Source: Armigeres subalbatus (taxonomy: Eukaryota > Arthropoda > Insecta > Diptera > Culicidae). From it: a stretch of 64,000 nt of DNA. The notes under the pieces are model-generated. The model saw nothing but the letters and a program-made list of their open reading frames with translations, did not search any database and was not told where the DNA came from. Both the position numbers and the translations under genes were made by a program. The stretch is from the NCBI RefSeq assembly GCF_024139115.2, contig NC_085140.1:420930283-420994282 (forward strand). The letters are read 5' to 3'. Of the stretch, positions 21,911 through 34,435 are shown piece by piece (positions within the stretch are counted from its first letter, which is position 1; each line of letters begins with the position of its first letter).

Positions 21911-22770
21911 GTTTAAGATTAAAAATTCGAATTCAATGCTAAAATCAGTGTACACGTTCACGTGTAACGTCAAGTAATTAATTATAATTAAGTATATTTG
22001 ATTAACAAAAATGAAACCATCCGAAATAAAAGTGAGTGTGTGAAAAAAAACAGACCAAATAAAATCTGCACGAAAATTGGTGAAATCTTCAATAAATTAA
22101 TCAATAATTTTTTTTTCCATGGGAGACTTGATTCTAGGATCAATTGTGACTAAAAGAGATCTGACGTCAAACTCATACTTTAAGAAAGAAGATGTTGTGC
22201 GAGTTTGACGTCAACATGCAACTGATCTAGGAGATAAACCTAGAAACAACATAAATAACAAGCACAGTAAAAAACTAGCTCAAACAGCTGGCATTAGCTC
22301 ACTAGAAGACGGAGGTAGAAGTTACGCACAACCGGTATGGGTTGCCGCAAGCAGTGATTAGGGTGATAATCGGCTCTACTTTACGAGCTACGATTATGCA
22401 TACAACACCACCGCGATCATGTCACTATGATGTCCTGTAGCTCAGAGTGCAATAACCGGAGCAGAAAATATTCAGTTTTACAGAAATAAATTAGTTTACG
22501 AAATCTATCTAAACACTCACACAAACATTGGTGACAAATGAAGCGCTTATACAGCCAAAAATATGCTTTTTCGGCAGAAAAACTAGCTCATTCAGCTTAA
22601 ATTGTTTGTTGGGCACTCACTGATAATTTCGGTAATTGCATAGCTGAATATGTTACGAAGCAAGAAGGCTTCACCAAAAACGATTGATTTTTTGACGATC
22701 TGGTAGCAGCTACAAATTGATTGCGGGCGTAAACTTTTCGAGAAAGAAAATTAGTTCTGAACCTGAATCT
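21911..22770. other. No gene seen
   Basis: AT-rich DNA with a pair of related words GATCTGACGTCAAACTC (22160) and GAGTTTGACGTCA (22200) forming a small imperfect inverted repeat. No gene is recognisable. Confidence 0.4.
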
Positions 22771-23690
22771 ATACCATTTCGTCGAAAGACATTTAGTCCA
22801 AACCCCTTTGGTCGAACGGACAATTAGTTGAAAACAGATTTTCCAATGAATAATACTGAAACGTTTGACGTTTGACGTTTCGTCGAATGGATATTTGAAA
22901 GAAAGAAACTTCAGTCAATAATAATTAAAAATGATATGGAAATGCTAATACCATCTTCCAAACTTGGACGTACATGTTCATGATAGAATTAGAGGCGAAA
23001 GTATAGAATTGATTCCGTTAGGATACGGCAGGCATGAAGAATGTTTTTTATAGAAGTCGATTTGAAAGCGAACGGAGGGCAATATTTGTGATGGCACATA
23101 TCACACGACCTTCCTTCTGCCAAGCTCCCGTATGAAGGGGGAGGGAAGAATATCAGTGTGGAAGCTGATACATCTCCACTGGCTCTCGTTTAACTTCACG
23201 TAGAAGTAACACACACGAAATCATTAATTTAGAATAATTAAAAGCCAAATGATTTTTTGCGATGGGTTCATAAAAAGAATAAATAATAGGAAAACAGAAT
23301 ATGACTTCGGCGAACCAACTACGATAGATCTATACCACCTGGTCAAAGACATTGAGTCGAATAACACTTGATTGAAATGACATTTCGTCGCATAGACAAT
23401 AGGTCGTATGGCCATTTGGTCGAAATTAAGTTTTCGGCTAACCATTACCGAATTATGTTCGGAAGTGAATTTTATGCTGAACTAATTATTATATTTTTCA
23501 ACTTTTTTCATTTGTTTCTTCAAATTTACTTTCAGTTTATAATTATTGTATGAATATTAAGTGAAAGAAAGCGTTTCCATAAAAAGAATAATAAAACCTA
23601 TGCTGCACTTTACTTTCGATTAAACATCCATTCGACTAAATGTTTCTTTGACTAAACGACCTTTTGACGAAATGTCCCCATCAAACAATT
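22771..23690. repeat. Dispersed TTTCGTCGAA / TTTGGTCGAA repeat clusters
   Basis: Three clusters (about 22780-22910, 23330-23440, 23620-23690) contain units such as ATTTCGTCGAA, ATTTGGTCGAA and GACAT. They resemble the GGCCGAA family in layout but use TCGT or GGTC in the core. Sequence between clusters is unremarkable. Confidence 0.55.
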
Positions 23691-25399
23691 CAAGCTGAAA
23701 AAGCTGTTTTCCAGCTGAAGAAGCTTATTTTAAGCTCAATCTGGAATAAGGGTGAATGTCGCAAGAGAGAATTCTCTTCGCCGACTTCCCCTCTTTTTAA
23801 TAAAAGTGGCAAGGAGTGGATTTCGACTTTCAAGAAAATTTACGCATAATAGTAATAGCACAGTCCCCAGCTGCCCGAGTGTGGTATAGATGTGGTATGC
23901 TGAAATGCTACTTCTTAGTGAATGCAATTTAACACAGGACAGCCACAATGACCATCGGGGGCGCAATGAACTCAATCAGATAAATTTGAAACTGCAGCAT
24001 AGAACAGCAACATTTTCAGTAGGTGGCGAGGTGAACGCCACCGCAACTACACTTACATGCATGGAACATTGCAACGTTGGTGGGGCGTGGGAAAAGCGTT
24101 TAAATGACCACAACCGGCCATGAGGAGACACTCATGACTCATACGTGGCAGCTGTGTTACTTGAGCGTTCAAAATATCTTCAATGTTAAGATCATTTGCA
24201 TCTTTTGAAGCGAACAAACTTCACATAATGGGAACTATTCACGATAATTCCGCAGAATGTTGTATTAATGGCCAGAATCTATTCGTTCTGTAAAGAGTTA
24301 TGTGTTTAGATAGTGAGTTGTCGAATTGTACAATCCCACCCTCCACGTGGTACATTCACAAACATTTTTCCATTTAGGGTGCCCTAAAAAACCTTTGTAT
24401 TCGATCTTTTTCTCTTCAACGGTTCTACATTCCAACCGGAACTGGTTATAAGCTGACGGCAGCAGTAGAAAATTTCCATGAAAAAAGAAAATTGTCAATA
24501 ATGAAATAAGGGTATAAGCATCAATTAAATATAAAACTTCCATGGATAATGCAAAATTTCCATGGATAATAAATAATTTTTCACGAAACAAGAATTTATT
24601 AACATTTTTGAAAGCAAAAATTGCAATAATTGAAAAAAATACAAAATTTACATAAATAAATCAATATTAGCAATAAACAATTACAAAATTTTCCACAAAA
24701 TATTTTATTATTCCACATAAAATCGAAAATATCTCACAAAAAATCAAATTTTGTAATTTTTGCCTTTCTCGTATACAAAGTATTTATTGCTAATATTGAT
24801 CTATTCGTGGAAATTTTGTTGTTTTTTTATTCAATTGACCATTTTGATTTAGTTATGGAAAATTCGCCTTTTATAATTGCAATTTATGCGTTTGAAGATG
24901 TGCCAATAAATTTTCGTTTCATTGGAAGTTTCTCATTGTTTATGAAAATTTTGCATTTTATTCATTAAAACTTTATATTTATTTGTTGCTTGAACCCAAA
25001 TTAACTTTATTGACAACTTCTCAAATTTTGTATGGAATTTTTTTAGTTTTTTATGAAGAATTTCAATTTTTTTGGGGGAAGTTTGTATTTTAGTCATTAA
25101 CTGACAGCTGATCTATGTCTGCCGTTGAATAAATATGTGGCAAGCACAATAGATACACTATGCACAGGGTATCGAGTATATAAATTTCATCAAGAATTAA
25201 CTCGCCTCTCCGGATTGGCTGTATTGCGCATCACTCATATCTCTAAAAATGTGCACAAAACATTCACAACGAAAATGTGAAATCAATGCAAAGAATTCAA
25301 TACATTGTGATTGAAAAATAGAATAGATTCTATCGAACTTTGCGTACAGTCATATTGTCATCACCTTAAATTGTCACCAGAACTGCTCGCCAAAAATCA
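23691..25399. other. No confident gene
   Basis: A GC-richer patch at 23870-24125 has overlapping frames without domains. 24540-25100 is very AT-rich. It contains an inverted pair AATCAATATTAGCAATAAA (24658) and TTTATTGCTAATATTGAT (24782), and the word TGCCTTTCTCGTATAC at 24766 that matches the end of the element at 42440-42838. Confidence 0.4.
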
Positions 25400-26430
25400 T
25401 TCTCGAAATATTTGTTTAGAAGAAAAGGCCGTTTGGCCGAACGGGTCGATATTTTTGGCCATTTGATCCGTTCAGCAAATGCCATTGTCGGGCATATTAC
25501 CCGTTCGACTTTTTCAGCCAAAGAGGAACTGTTCGGCCAAACGACATTTTCGACCAAACGATCATTTCAGTCACATGACCTATTCAGCCTATCGACCTGT
25601 TAGGGCAATCGACTTGTTCGGTCAAATTACCAGGTCGACCGTATGTCGTTTTTGGCCAAATGACATAGGCCGAACCATTTTCGACCTAATATCCGTTTGA
25701 AGCCAAACGTTTAATTCGTCCAAATGGAATTCGACTAGATGACTTTCGTCTAACGACCCTTCCCATTTTTGAACAATTTCTCGTGGACTTTTTGAATAAT
25801 ACAAAGAATTTCGCATAAAAATCAAAATAAATTCCTTTAATATTTCGAAAAAAAAGTTCCATTGAAACTTCGAACAGTTCTGTGGAATTTTATAGAAATT
25901 TTGTGAAAATTCCGAAGAATTTCCCACAGTAATTAATAAAAATCTCGTGCAAACCAAAAATGTCCTTAGCAATCTGGGATATTCCCCGTTGAAGTTCAAA
26001 AATGTTCCCGTCCACAACATAAAAGCCACATTCCCCATAGATTTTCTTCAGAAATCCCGAGAAACATCCCGCGAAAAATTTTAGACAGTTTCCCGTGAAA
26101 GCTCCTAAGAGTTTCCCGTGGATTTTCTGCAGAACATTAACAAATTCCACTAAAAATTTGGAACAATTTGAATTTGAACAACCCCTTTGAAATTCCGAAG
26201 AATCTGTAAATCCTTGGAAAAAAACAAACTGGGAATCATGAAAAATCCAAACGTTTCCATTCGGAAAATTCAAACATTTTTCCTTAGGTATTTGGAAGAG
26301 CTTTGCTTTAAAATTCCCATGAAAATTTAAAAAAAAATTGTGGATAATCCAAAATAAATTTTTAAATGAATATTTTGGGAAATATTCCGAAAAAGTCCAA
26401 AGTTAAAATTTTCAGAAACGAACGCAATAA
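25400..26430. repeat. GGCCGAA-type array followed by GGAATTTCC-type repeats
   Basis: 25425-25745 holds about 20 degenerate TTTGGCCGAA/TCGGCCAAA units, changing orientation near 25500. 25746-26430 continues with a different degenerate unit around TTCCCGTGGAAATTTC. The same order occurs at 39700-40800 and 2100-2450. Apparent frames are by-products. Confidence 0.6.
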
Positions 26431-26467
26431 ATAATTACCAGGCCGATTCACGCTGCCGCCGCACATA

Positions 26468-28328
26468 GGGGTATTTTAGCAATCTAGCCGGAATAAATTA
26501 TTTCATCTCTCAAAATGCTATATTTCACCTTATTTTATGATACTGTGATGATAATTTAGCTGAAATATCAGTTTTCTTAATTTTCACTTTTTGACCCATG
26601 TGCTATACCCTTTAAAACCTTAAAAAACTTTGATAATTTCAATTAATTCGTTCTCGTCATCCCTTCTTCCGAAATCAGTTCAACTCTATGTGTTTGCAAG
26701 GAGAAACATAGAGCTGAAAGATGGTGTCATGGAAATTGCTCTATGACTCTTCCTCTTTTCATAGGGAGGTTGAATGTATGGTATAGGCCATACCGTGCAC
26801 GCACCATACTTTGCGCAGTTAAGGAAATGCAAAATTGAATCAACTTGTACAACTTACAGAAAGTAGCTATCTGCCTGAAATAGTTTCCATGCTGTAGTAT
26901 TATTATTATATTATTGTTTGAGAACTAAATTTGGTACAAAAATTTAAAATAAATAGTAAATTGAACTTCAAAGCAGACCCCTTATTATATGCCTAACTTT
27001 GCCCACATAACTTGGAAAATTTCTAACACAAAGCAAGCGTCTATCATACAATTTTTCGACCAAATTTTATTTTTTCAGCTAAAACTACTATTACAATTTA
27101 TGTTCATTCCATTTGCAGGCATATTTGAGCATATTTGAGAATATGAGGATGCCCGGAATTATTTTCTTATGATTAGACATACTTAGTATGTTTACACGTC
27201 TGTTGGTGTATGTACAGCCTCATTTATGTACATTGGCCACAGCTAACAAAAGTACTTTTTTGCGTAAACTCTATTCCGACGAGGTATATAATAAATGTTG
27301 AAAATATCGAAGAAATACGAGTTGTGCGCAAAATTAGGTACACTGTATTGAAAAATTGTTCCTAACATTGCGCATCATATATTTTAAAGAAAAATGTAAA
27401 TAACTAACTAAATTCTCATGAGATGGCATCTACAATATTATAATTATTGGGTCCATGTGTAATCAGTTGTCAGCGATTGTAAAAATTTACAAAAAATACA
27501 GTTTTTCGGGTAAACCGTCACTTGTTATTTGTGCTAAGAACACGCCATTTTGGTCATTTTCACTGTTTTCAGTACAAGTTTCGACTATTAAAATGAAAAA
27601 TATGTCATTTAACAGCGAAAAAATGCATGCACTGTTATGATAACATGTATATTGTGCTGACAAGTAATAATTATATTTCGAAATTCGATTTAAACGCATT
27701 CTATTACAAAAATTATCGCAAAATGCGCAAAGTTAGGAGCAGCGCAAAGTTGGGTGCGTGCACGGTAAATGCCTTAAATACTGTACCAAACTAAAAACAT
27801 CCGCTTTCAGAATGGCGCAAATTTGCGCAAGAGTTTTCTTCGGGATCCTAAAATATATACATAAATGCGTCCTCTCTATACCGAAATATTACCGAATATC
27901 ATCGAATAAGTGTTTTATGCTTATTGAAAATATGAGTAACATTAACTAGTTTCAGCTCGAAAATGGACTTCGAATTACTCTTTTGTATTTCTGTTTAGAA
28001 CCATTCATTCTTGTCAAAAATATGTTTACAGGATACTATTTTGTCTACTTTTTCATGGTATGTACTGAACTGTGGATTGCTGTGACAAATATTTGACCAC
28101 AATAGAACATACCGAACGTAATCAAATTCAACAGAGAAAACCGTTAATTTCCTCAACGAAAAACCTCTAACTTTCTAGACGTGTAGTGGTAAAACTTTAA
28201 ATCTAAATAGAAAATCTAGTACTAGGAGTCACTCGTCTACTATTCAGAGAAGTTTGAGGCATATTTGGACTGCTCTAGGACAATTTTGAAAATTTAACTT
28301 TATTCCGGCTAGAATGGTGAAATACCCC
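26468..28328. mobile_element. 1.86-kb TA-flanked DNA element containing a nested element
   Basis: The termini GGGGTATTTTAGCAATCTAG and the inverse CTAGAATGGTGAAATACCCC form an imperfect inverted repeat of about 32 bp, with TA at 26466-26467 and 28329-28330. No transposase frame was found in the outer part, so it is non-autonomous. A second TA element occupies 26794-27765. Confidence 0.8.
26794..27765. mobile_element. Nested 972-bp TA-flanked element
   Basis: It starts CCGTGCACGCACCATACTTT and ends with the inverse GGGTGCGTGCACGG, with TA at 26792-26793 and 27766-27767. An extra copy of the TGCGCAAAGTTAGG word lies just inside the right end. No coding capacity is seen. Confidence 0.8.
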
Positions 28329-28423
28329 TATAAGCGCCGGCTGAAACGCCAACAAAAATTATGACATCGACGCACAACTCCAAAAGTAATGCAGATTAAC
28401 TGTGGTCTAGACACCCTTTATGC

Positions 28424-28823
28424 AACGTACACACCAGTCAACCAGTTCGACGAACATTGACTCCGCCCCCACGTAAACGCTTCGGTTGCTGCTTTGTTTG
28501 AACGTGTGTGAAGTTGTTCGAATAACCATTTGACAGTTGCCGGCTCGGTTGGAAAAAAATTAAAACGGTTTGATTTTGGTTTGAGTTGTCGGGGGTGGAG
28601 TCAAGGTTCGCCGAACATGTTTGAGCATTTGTAGTGAAGTTGCACAAACCCCCATATATTTTTTTGATGGTTGGTGCTCGAGTTCGTGCTTCGGTCGTTC
28701 GTGTGTGATATTGTTGGTCGAATAAATTGATTGTTCGTGTCGCTGTTGGTAAAACTTGATGGATGTTTGGATAAACGAGAGGTGAAGTCAATGTTAGTCA
28801 AACTGCTTGACCGTGTGTACGTT
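28424..28823. mobile_element. 400-bp inverted-repeat element
   Basis: The left end AACGTACACACCAGTCAACC and the right end inverse (GTTTGACTAACATTGACTTC reading inward on the minus strand) form an imperfect terminal repeat of about 46 bp. The interior is GTTCG- and TTGGT-rich, and both halves are loosely complementary. The target duplication is not clear. Confidence 0.65.
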
Positions 28824-29060
28824 CCATTACATATTATATGGAATATTCATCAACTAAATCTATTGACATGCATGTGAGCATCAATTCGCAATGATTAATC
28901 GCTTCTCATTTATTGTTTAGCCGACATCTACGATTAAAAGTAAGAAGAGTATCACAGACAAATGGACAAAACAATAAGGATTTTTTTCATCGTTTACACT
29001 GCCTGAGCAGAAGCCATGAACAGCATAACAAAACATGATATGGACTTGATTGATATAAGA

Positions 29061-30546
29061 CAGTGATCCCCAAAGTTCGGCCCTCTAAGCCTCTTCCTGC
29101 GGCCCGCGAAGGTTTTCTGAGAATACACTACACGTGGCCCATTAATAAGCATTATATATTATATTAAAGGAAATATTTTTCATCACTTCCAATATCTCGG
29201 TATGCTCCCGAGTTTGTCAAATTCATATCACAATGATGTTGAAGCACGATTTATTTATCGTGAATAGTGTCATCATTATATTCATGAAATTCATAACTTC
29301 ATACATAGATGTTATGCAGGCCGAAAGGCAAATGTACTTTGATGATATCGCCCCGGACTATGATAATAACAAATTTGTATTTAATCCCAGCTCTGTAATG
29401 AGAATACTTTAATTTTTCAAAATAAGTTAGGTCTCGGCGAAATTGAACTGAAATTTTGCTGGATTACAACCTCCAGAAAATACGTTGACCAACAATCAGG
29501 GTAGAAATATTTCACAGTCAATGCAGTGAAAAACATGGATCTCAGTATAATCTGCAGTCGCCTTCATCGCCGCCGTGGTGAGTGCGACTGGGTGCAGCCG
29601 AAAAATCATTTCCAACACCGATTGTTCAATTTCGCATTCAGCCACTCACAAGTCACTTTGACTGGCTGCTCAGTTCGCGCCTTACTGTGAGTGGCCCATT
29701 TAAACGCGTGGTGATTTTTTTCAATTTGCTTGGTGAATGTGTATATTTTGCTGTGGTAAATTTCATCTTCGCGGCGCAGTGGGTGATGTGAGTTCTGTTG
29801 TTTACTTTTCTGCCTCTCCGGGAATGTGAGGTTGATTTCAAAGCAGGAAGAAAATAAAAACATGATATAAAAAAACATCACCTTCATCCAGTGCTGCCGA
29901 AAATTTACAACCCTGCCAACAATATGTTTTGTTCAGAATATTATTCGAATTCTTTTCAGAAACACAGACAGTTCAAACTTCAAACGGATTCTGTCCAGAA
30001 TCTCAAACAGAATTCTAAAAGGACTCTATTCGAAATTTCAAACGAATTCCGAAAAGATTCTGTTGCATATAACAGTCGGAATTCTGTTCAGAATCACAAA
30101 CGGATTCTGTTTGAAATTTCGAACGGATTCATTTCAGAATCTTGAATGACTTGTGTCTAGAATCCCAAACAAATTATGATCCAAATTCCAGGCGGATTCT
30201 GTTTAGAATCTCGAACGAATTTTGTTCAGAATCGTATGATAATTTAAGTGAAATCGCTTAGAATATTTTCTGCCAACATTGCTGAAAATATGCTATGGCG
30301 AAAAACGGTACTAAAAACGGTACTATTGACTAAAAGTCAATTACGGCGATAAAATCTATAGAATAAAATGTCCTTATAAAAGTACGTGTGAAAAAGATTC
30401 AACGGAAGAAAATATTTTGTTTAAATATAAAATATTCTGTTATATGCGATATGAATCGATAAACCAATGTTGTATATACGGCGGCCCGCTTCAACAGCTC
30501 AAAACTGCTGTGCGGCCCTTGATAGGAAGCATGCTGGGGACCACTG
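29061..30546. mobile_element. hAT-type DNA transposon, non-autonomous, 1.49 kb
   Basis: The ends CAGTGATCCCCAAAG and TGGGGACCACTG are inverted, and an exact 8-bp direct repeat ATATAAGA flanks them (29053-29060 and 30547-30554). CAGTG ends, GGCCC-rich subterminal sequence and an 8-bp duplication are hAT hallmarks. No transposase with hAT blocks was found. A tandem array at 29930-30240 lies inside and is probably a later expansion. Confidence 0.9.
29930..30240. repeat. Degenerate tandem array of a GGATTCTGTCCAGAATCTCAA-like unit
   Basis: About ten units, each near 28-32 bases, alternate AACGGATTCTG and CAGAATCTCAAA words. The unit has internal dyad symmetry (AGAATTTC / GAATTCTG). The frame through it at 29891-30145 is a by-product. 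Confidence 0.7.
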
Positions 30547-30554
30547 ATATAAGA

Positions 30555-31634
30555 GATAAAAGCACAGACAACAATATCAAAAATTTGCACCGAAATATGA
30601 TTCAAATATCAAAATATGTTATGTATAAGAACAAGCCAATATCACTTCTTACAAATAACATAACTTGATTTCCTCCTGATATTTTTGTACAAAATATTGA
30701 TATTGTTGCCTGATCTTTTATCTCATATCTCTTTTTGTTATCTTATCAAGATTTGATAATATTAAGCTATTTTGATCTGCTCGGGTGGTTTACCAATCAA
30801 TTTAAATAATCATTAGTTAGTCAAACGATCACTTGTGTACTACGACAGTTTTTTCGACGTTCACTCAGTTCCGCCATCTGGTTCATGGTTTGCCCAAGTA
30901 GATATCATTGTCAACAGATATCACTAGTTTCTGGACGATGATGAATTTAATGAGTAAATCTTCTATGTGTTATGTCTGTTTGGCTGTGATAGTATGTAAG
31001 TGTTACCGTGACAAAAATAGCAATAAGAACAGCGTGTTTTGAATTGAATTCGGTTGTCATATCGAGGAAAAGATGCATCGGAAAATGTGCTTTTTTCACT
31101 TAAAATGAAGCTTAGTATCATATTCGGAGAAATTCTGCATTGTTGAAGATACGAAAACATTTTAAAATTTTAATCTATCCTTCAAATGTTTTGAAGTTCA
31201 AATACTCAGCGCCAATAAAATTGATCCCCCATCCAAATATTGAGAAAATCGGTTCCACCAGCTTCAGCTATCATTATTTCACTTTCAATTACTTCTCGAA
31301 CTCTAAGTGCTATTGACCGACTGATACCAAGGCTTCCTGGATTCAACGCCAAAATTCCTCGTGTGTCATTTAAATTTTTGGAAATCGAGAGCGTTACGCT
31401 GAAAGGGAAGATTTCGAACGTTACTAGCGCCTTTATCTTTCAATGGATTTAAAAAATGTATATATCAATCGACTCGTTCAATTTAATTGAAACTTAAGAT
31501 TATTAACGATAAGCTATTAAAATTTTCAATTCTTGTCAAAGCCAGTAAAAATTTCAGATGTAGCCAATGCCGTTCATGTATCCCTAACACGGACATCAGA
31601 ATGATGTAAGTCACGGGCTTTCGAGTGTCCACTA
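30555..31634. other. No gene seen
   Basis: AT-rich sequence between two hAT elements. Short frames at 30963-31160 and 31240-31452 show no domain. Confidence 0.4.
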
Positions 31635-31642
31635 CAAGAAAC

Positions 31643-32045
31643 TAGGAATGGGCGTTTTACGGGAAAATATCGATACTGCCGAATCGATGTTTTTATTGTC
31701 GAAATATCGATGCCGAAAAATATCGGCGTTGAAACATCGATATTCTGATATATCGATACGCCAGAAAAATTAAAATCACGAGCAAAATAAAACCAAGGAT
31801 AGTTTAGATTTTTCATTTCAGGTCATCGAACCGCATGTGCACATCAAAGTTTCGCTGTTTCGCTGTTTTTAACAGATTGAGCCTAATGTGCTATATTTTT
31901 GGAATTTAAAAAATCGAAATCCGATATCCGCTAGAAAAAATCGATACGGTCAAATATCGAACTTAAAAAAATCGATACGAAATATCGATTATTCGGAGCG
32001 AAAATATCGATTCCCGATATATCGTATCGGTATCGCCCATTCCTA
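31643..32045. mobile_element. hAT-type MITE rich in TATCGAT
   Basis: The ends TAGGAATGGGCG and CGCCCATTCCTA are perfect 12-bp inverted repeats flanked by an exact 8-bp duplication CAAGAAAC (31635-31642 and 32046-32053). The interior holds more than ten ATCGAT or TATCGA words. This fits a non-autonomous hAT element of 403 bp. Confidence 0.92.
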
Positions 32046-32053
32046 CAAGAAAC

Positions 32054-32767
32054 AGTGCCTGCCTTGACCTTCTGGGTTATTATCCCTCAAAAAACGAACT
32101 ATGAGTAGTGTCTGTGACATAACCGCGAAGCGGACGTAGTACTTTACTTGACCAGACCATGCTTTTACAAATACTCCTTTGTCATCCAAAGCGTCATCAT
32201 CATCGACGCGTTAGTGATGGTCTTTTCATTTTTACTCTTGTTGCTCGCTGCTGGCGTCTACTTCCTAACGAGACTTTTCGGTACAGGCCCACAAGCAAGG
32301 CAGGCGAACTAAGAATTACAATTAGTAGTAGGGGGACTGAAACACCCGCGGTTGACTCGAGGTTAGTAGGGTGGGATATGGGATTTCGGGTTAAAAATTA
32401 AGGATTGGTAACTTGGGACGATCATTCAATCACGTTCGCTTTCTATACGACCAGTATCAAACAATGTTTTTCTACCAATTTTTTATCAATGACAAAAAAT
32501 CCAACATTTGAAAGAAAATCGATTGATAACTTTTTTAGAGTTATTTTTTTTTTAATTGGGTCCTAAAGCCCTACTTCGTTTATGGTTGCAAACAATAGTG
32601 CATCGGTCAAGAATACTTGTACCGTTGTTATAAAAATTCTGGTAAAATTCTAAATCAGTAAAAATAATATTTTTGTGTTTAAGACATTTTAAGGCAAATT
32701 TTGGGCTGTGCAACATTTCAGAACGAATGAACCATCAGCCCAAAACGTTAGCCCCATATATTAACTA
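32054..32767. other. No gene seen
   Basis: Mixed sequence with a short plus-strand frame (32159-32401) that has no recognised domain. A TTAATTGGGTCCTAAA word at 32552 is a leading copy of the repeat that follows. Confidence 0.35.
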
Positions 32768-33273
32768 TCAAAGGTTGAGTCAAGTGCCCTGCGGTGTTTT
32801 GCTACTGCGTTTGAATCCGTACGTCAAACAAGACCGAAAATGTCGAGGAAGCATTTTACATCTATTTTTCAATTTCAAATTAAACAATGTTCTTTTCGAT
32901 TTTTGAGTCTAAAGAAAAACTGACACGTTTAGAATGATTACCTTCATCGTTCCCTGAAAGAAAATCGAATATCGATTCTTCATTTTAGGACCCAATTGGG
33001 TCCTAAACTGCCGTAATCTGAAAAAGTGACTGTCAAAGGTTGAGTCAAGTGCCCTGCGGTGTTTTTCTAGTGAGTTTGAATCATATTATTCCGTACGTCA
33101 AACAAGACCGAAACTGTCGAGAAAGCATTTTCCATCAATATTTAAATTTCAAATTGAAGAATGTTCCTTTCAACTTTTGATTCGGAAGAAAAACTGACGC
33201 ATTCAGGATGATTAGCTTCATCGTTCCCTGAAAGAAAATCGAATAACGATTCTTCATTTTAGGACCTAATTGG
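32768..33273 (+). repeat. Two-copy tandem duplication, 265-bp period
   Basis: Copies 32768-32998 and 33033-33273 share AAAGGTTGAGTCAAGTGCCC at their start and GAAAATCGAATATCGATTCTT near the end, followed by TTTTAGGACC. Divergence is roughly 15 percent, with one small insertion, so the duplication is old. Neither copy codes. Confidence 0.8.
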
Positions 33274-33476
33274 TCACAAAAATTGTAATTATAATTATTG
33301 GGCTGGGCTGTTCGCGATTATGTCACAGACAATAACCACTGTTCGTTTTTTCTTGGTTTGGTTTTCTTGGTGGTTCTTAGTGGTTTTCGAAAGGATTGAA
33401 ATCGAGTTTTTCTGATAACCACCACATCACGTCAATTTCATTATCATCAAACCATTTACTAATTCTTAAGCCTATA

Positions 33477-34435
33477 GAGGAGACTAGAGAGACTTGATCC
33501 CCTTTTCTGATTTCCGATATATCACAGCCAAAAATAAATAAACTTACGCGGTTGTCGCACAGACTCTTCAAGAAATGTATAATTTAACTTCGCTGATGTG
33601 TGACAGTCTGTAAATTGTTGTTGTTATTGATACACAATCGTATGTTTAAGTGGTGTCAAAAAACGAATTCAAAAATATTCGGAAGGAATTGATCCCTCTT
33701 CAAGAACTTCCTTTGAGAGAGTAGAAAGGTGCTCTCTAATTTAAAAAAAAATAATTTTCCTCCAAAGTGCGCAGATTTAATGACTTGCTGTGCATATTCA
33801 TTAACGATTATTGAAATGGATGTCGACAGCGCATGCAATCTTAGAATTTGGGGAGACTTGATCCCCTTTCTATGATATCTACTAGTGATGAACTTCTCAC
33901 ATTGAAAAAATCACTGTAATAAGGAATAAAAAAATGATATCTACTAAATAAATATTTTTTCGAGCCAACCCTCCATTAAATCTGTCAAATCTACACAAAA
34001 ATAGTCGCCAGAGAAAAAAAAATATTTTTTTTTTATTTTTTTTTTGTCAATTTTTTGTATGGGTGACAAATGAGGGATCAAGTGTCCCCATATTGACACA
34101 GCAATTTGAATTCCACATTTCCTAATATTGTAATGGAATGTTGATATTTTGACCAATACAGATCTTTTAGCATATTTATGGCTTTGAGCTGTGAAAAAAT
34201 ATAGCATTTGGGCATTGTTAGGATAAGTTGTTCGAATTTTACGTGGCCACTAAAAAATCTTTTAAAGGGTCAAATCAATCAAATCGTCTCGCAGAATCAA
34301 TACATTTGTCAATCCAAAATATAACTCACCATATAACGATCATTTGTCTAGATGATCTATTCTAAAAAAATACTCTACAACAAAGCTACTTTAGTTCTCG
34401 GTAGAACAGGGGGGATCAAGTCACCCACCTTCCCC
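33477..34435. mobile_element. TA-flanked element with repeated GACTTGATCCCC motifs
   Basis: The left end (GACTTGATCCCC at 33491) and the inverted right end (GGGGATCAAGTC at 34411) lie in imperfect terminal repeats bounded by TA (33475-33476, 34436-34437). Two further copies of the motif sit inside in opposite orientations near 33857 and 34073, suggesting a nested smaller copy of the same family. No transposase frame is present. Confidence 0.6.
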
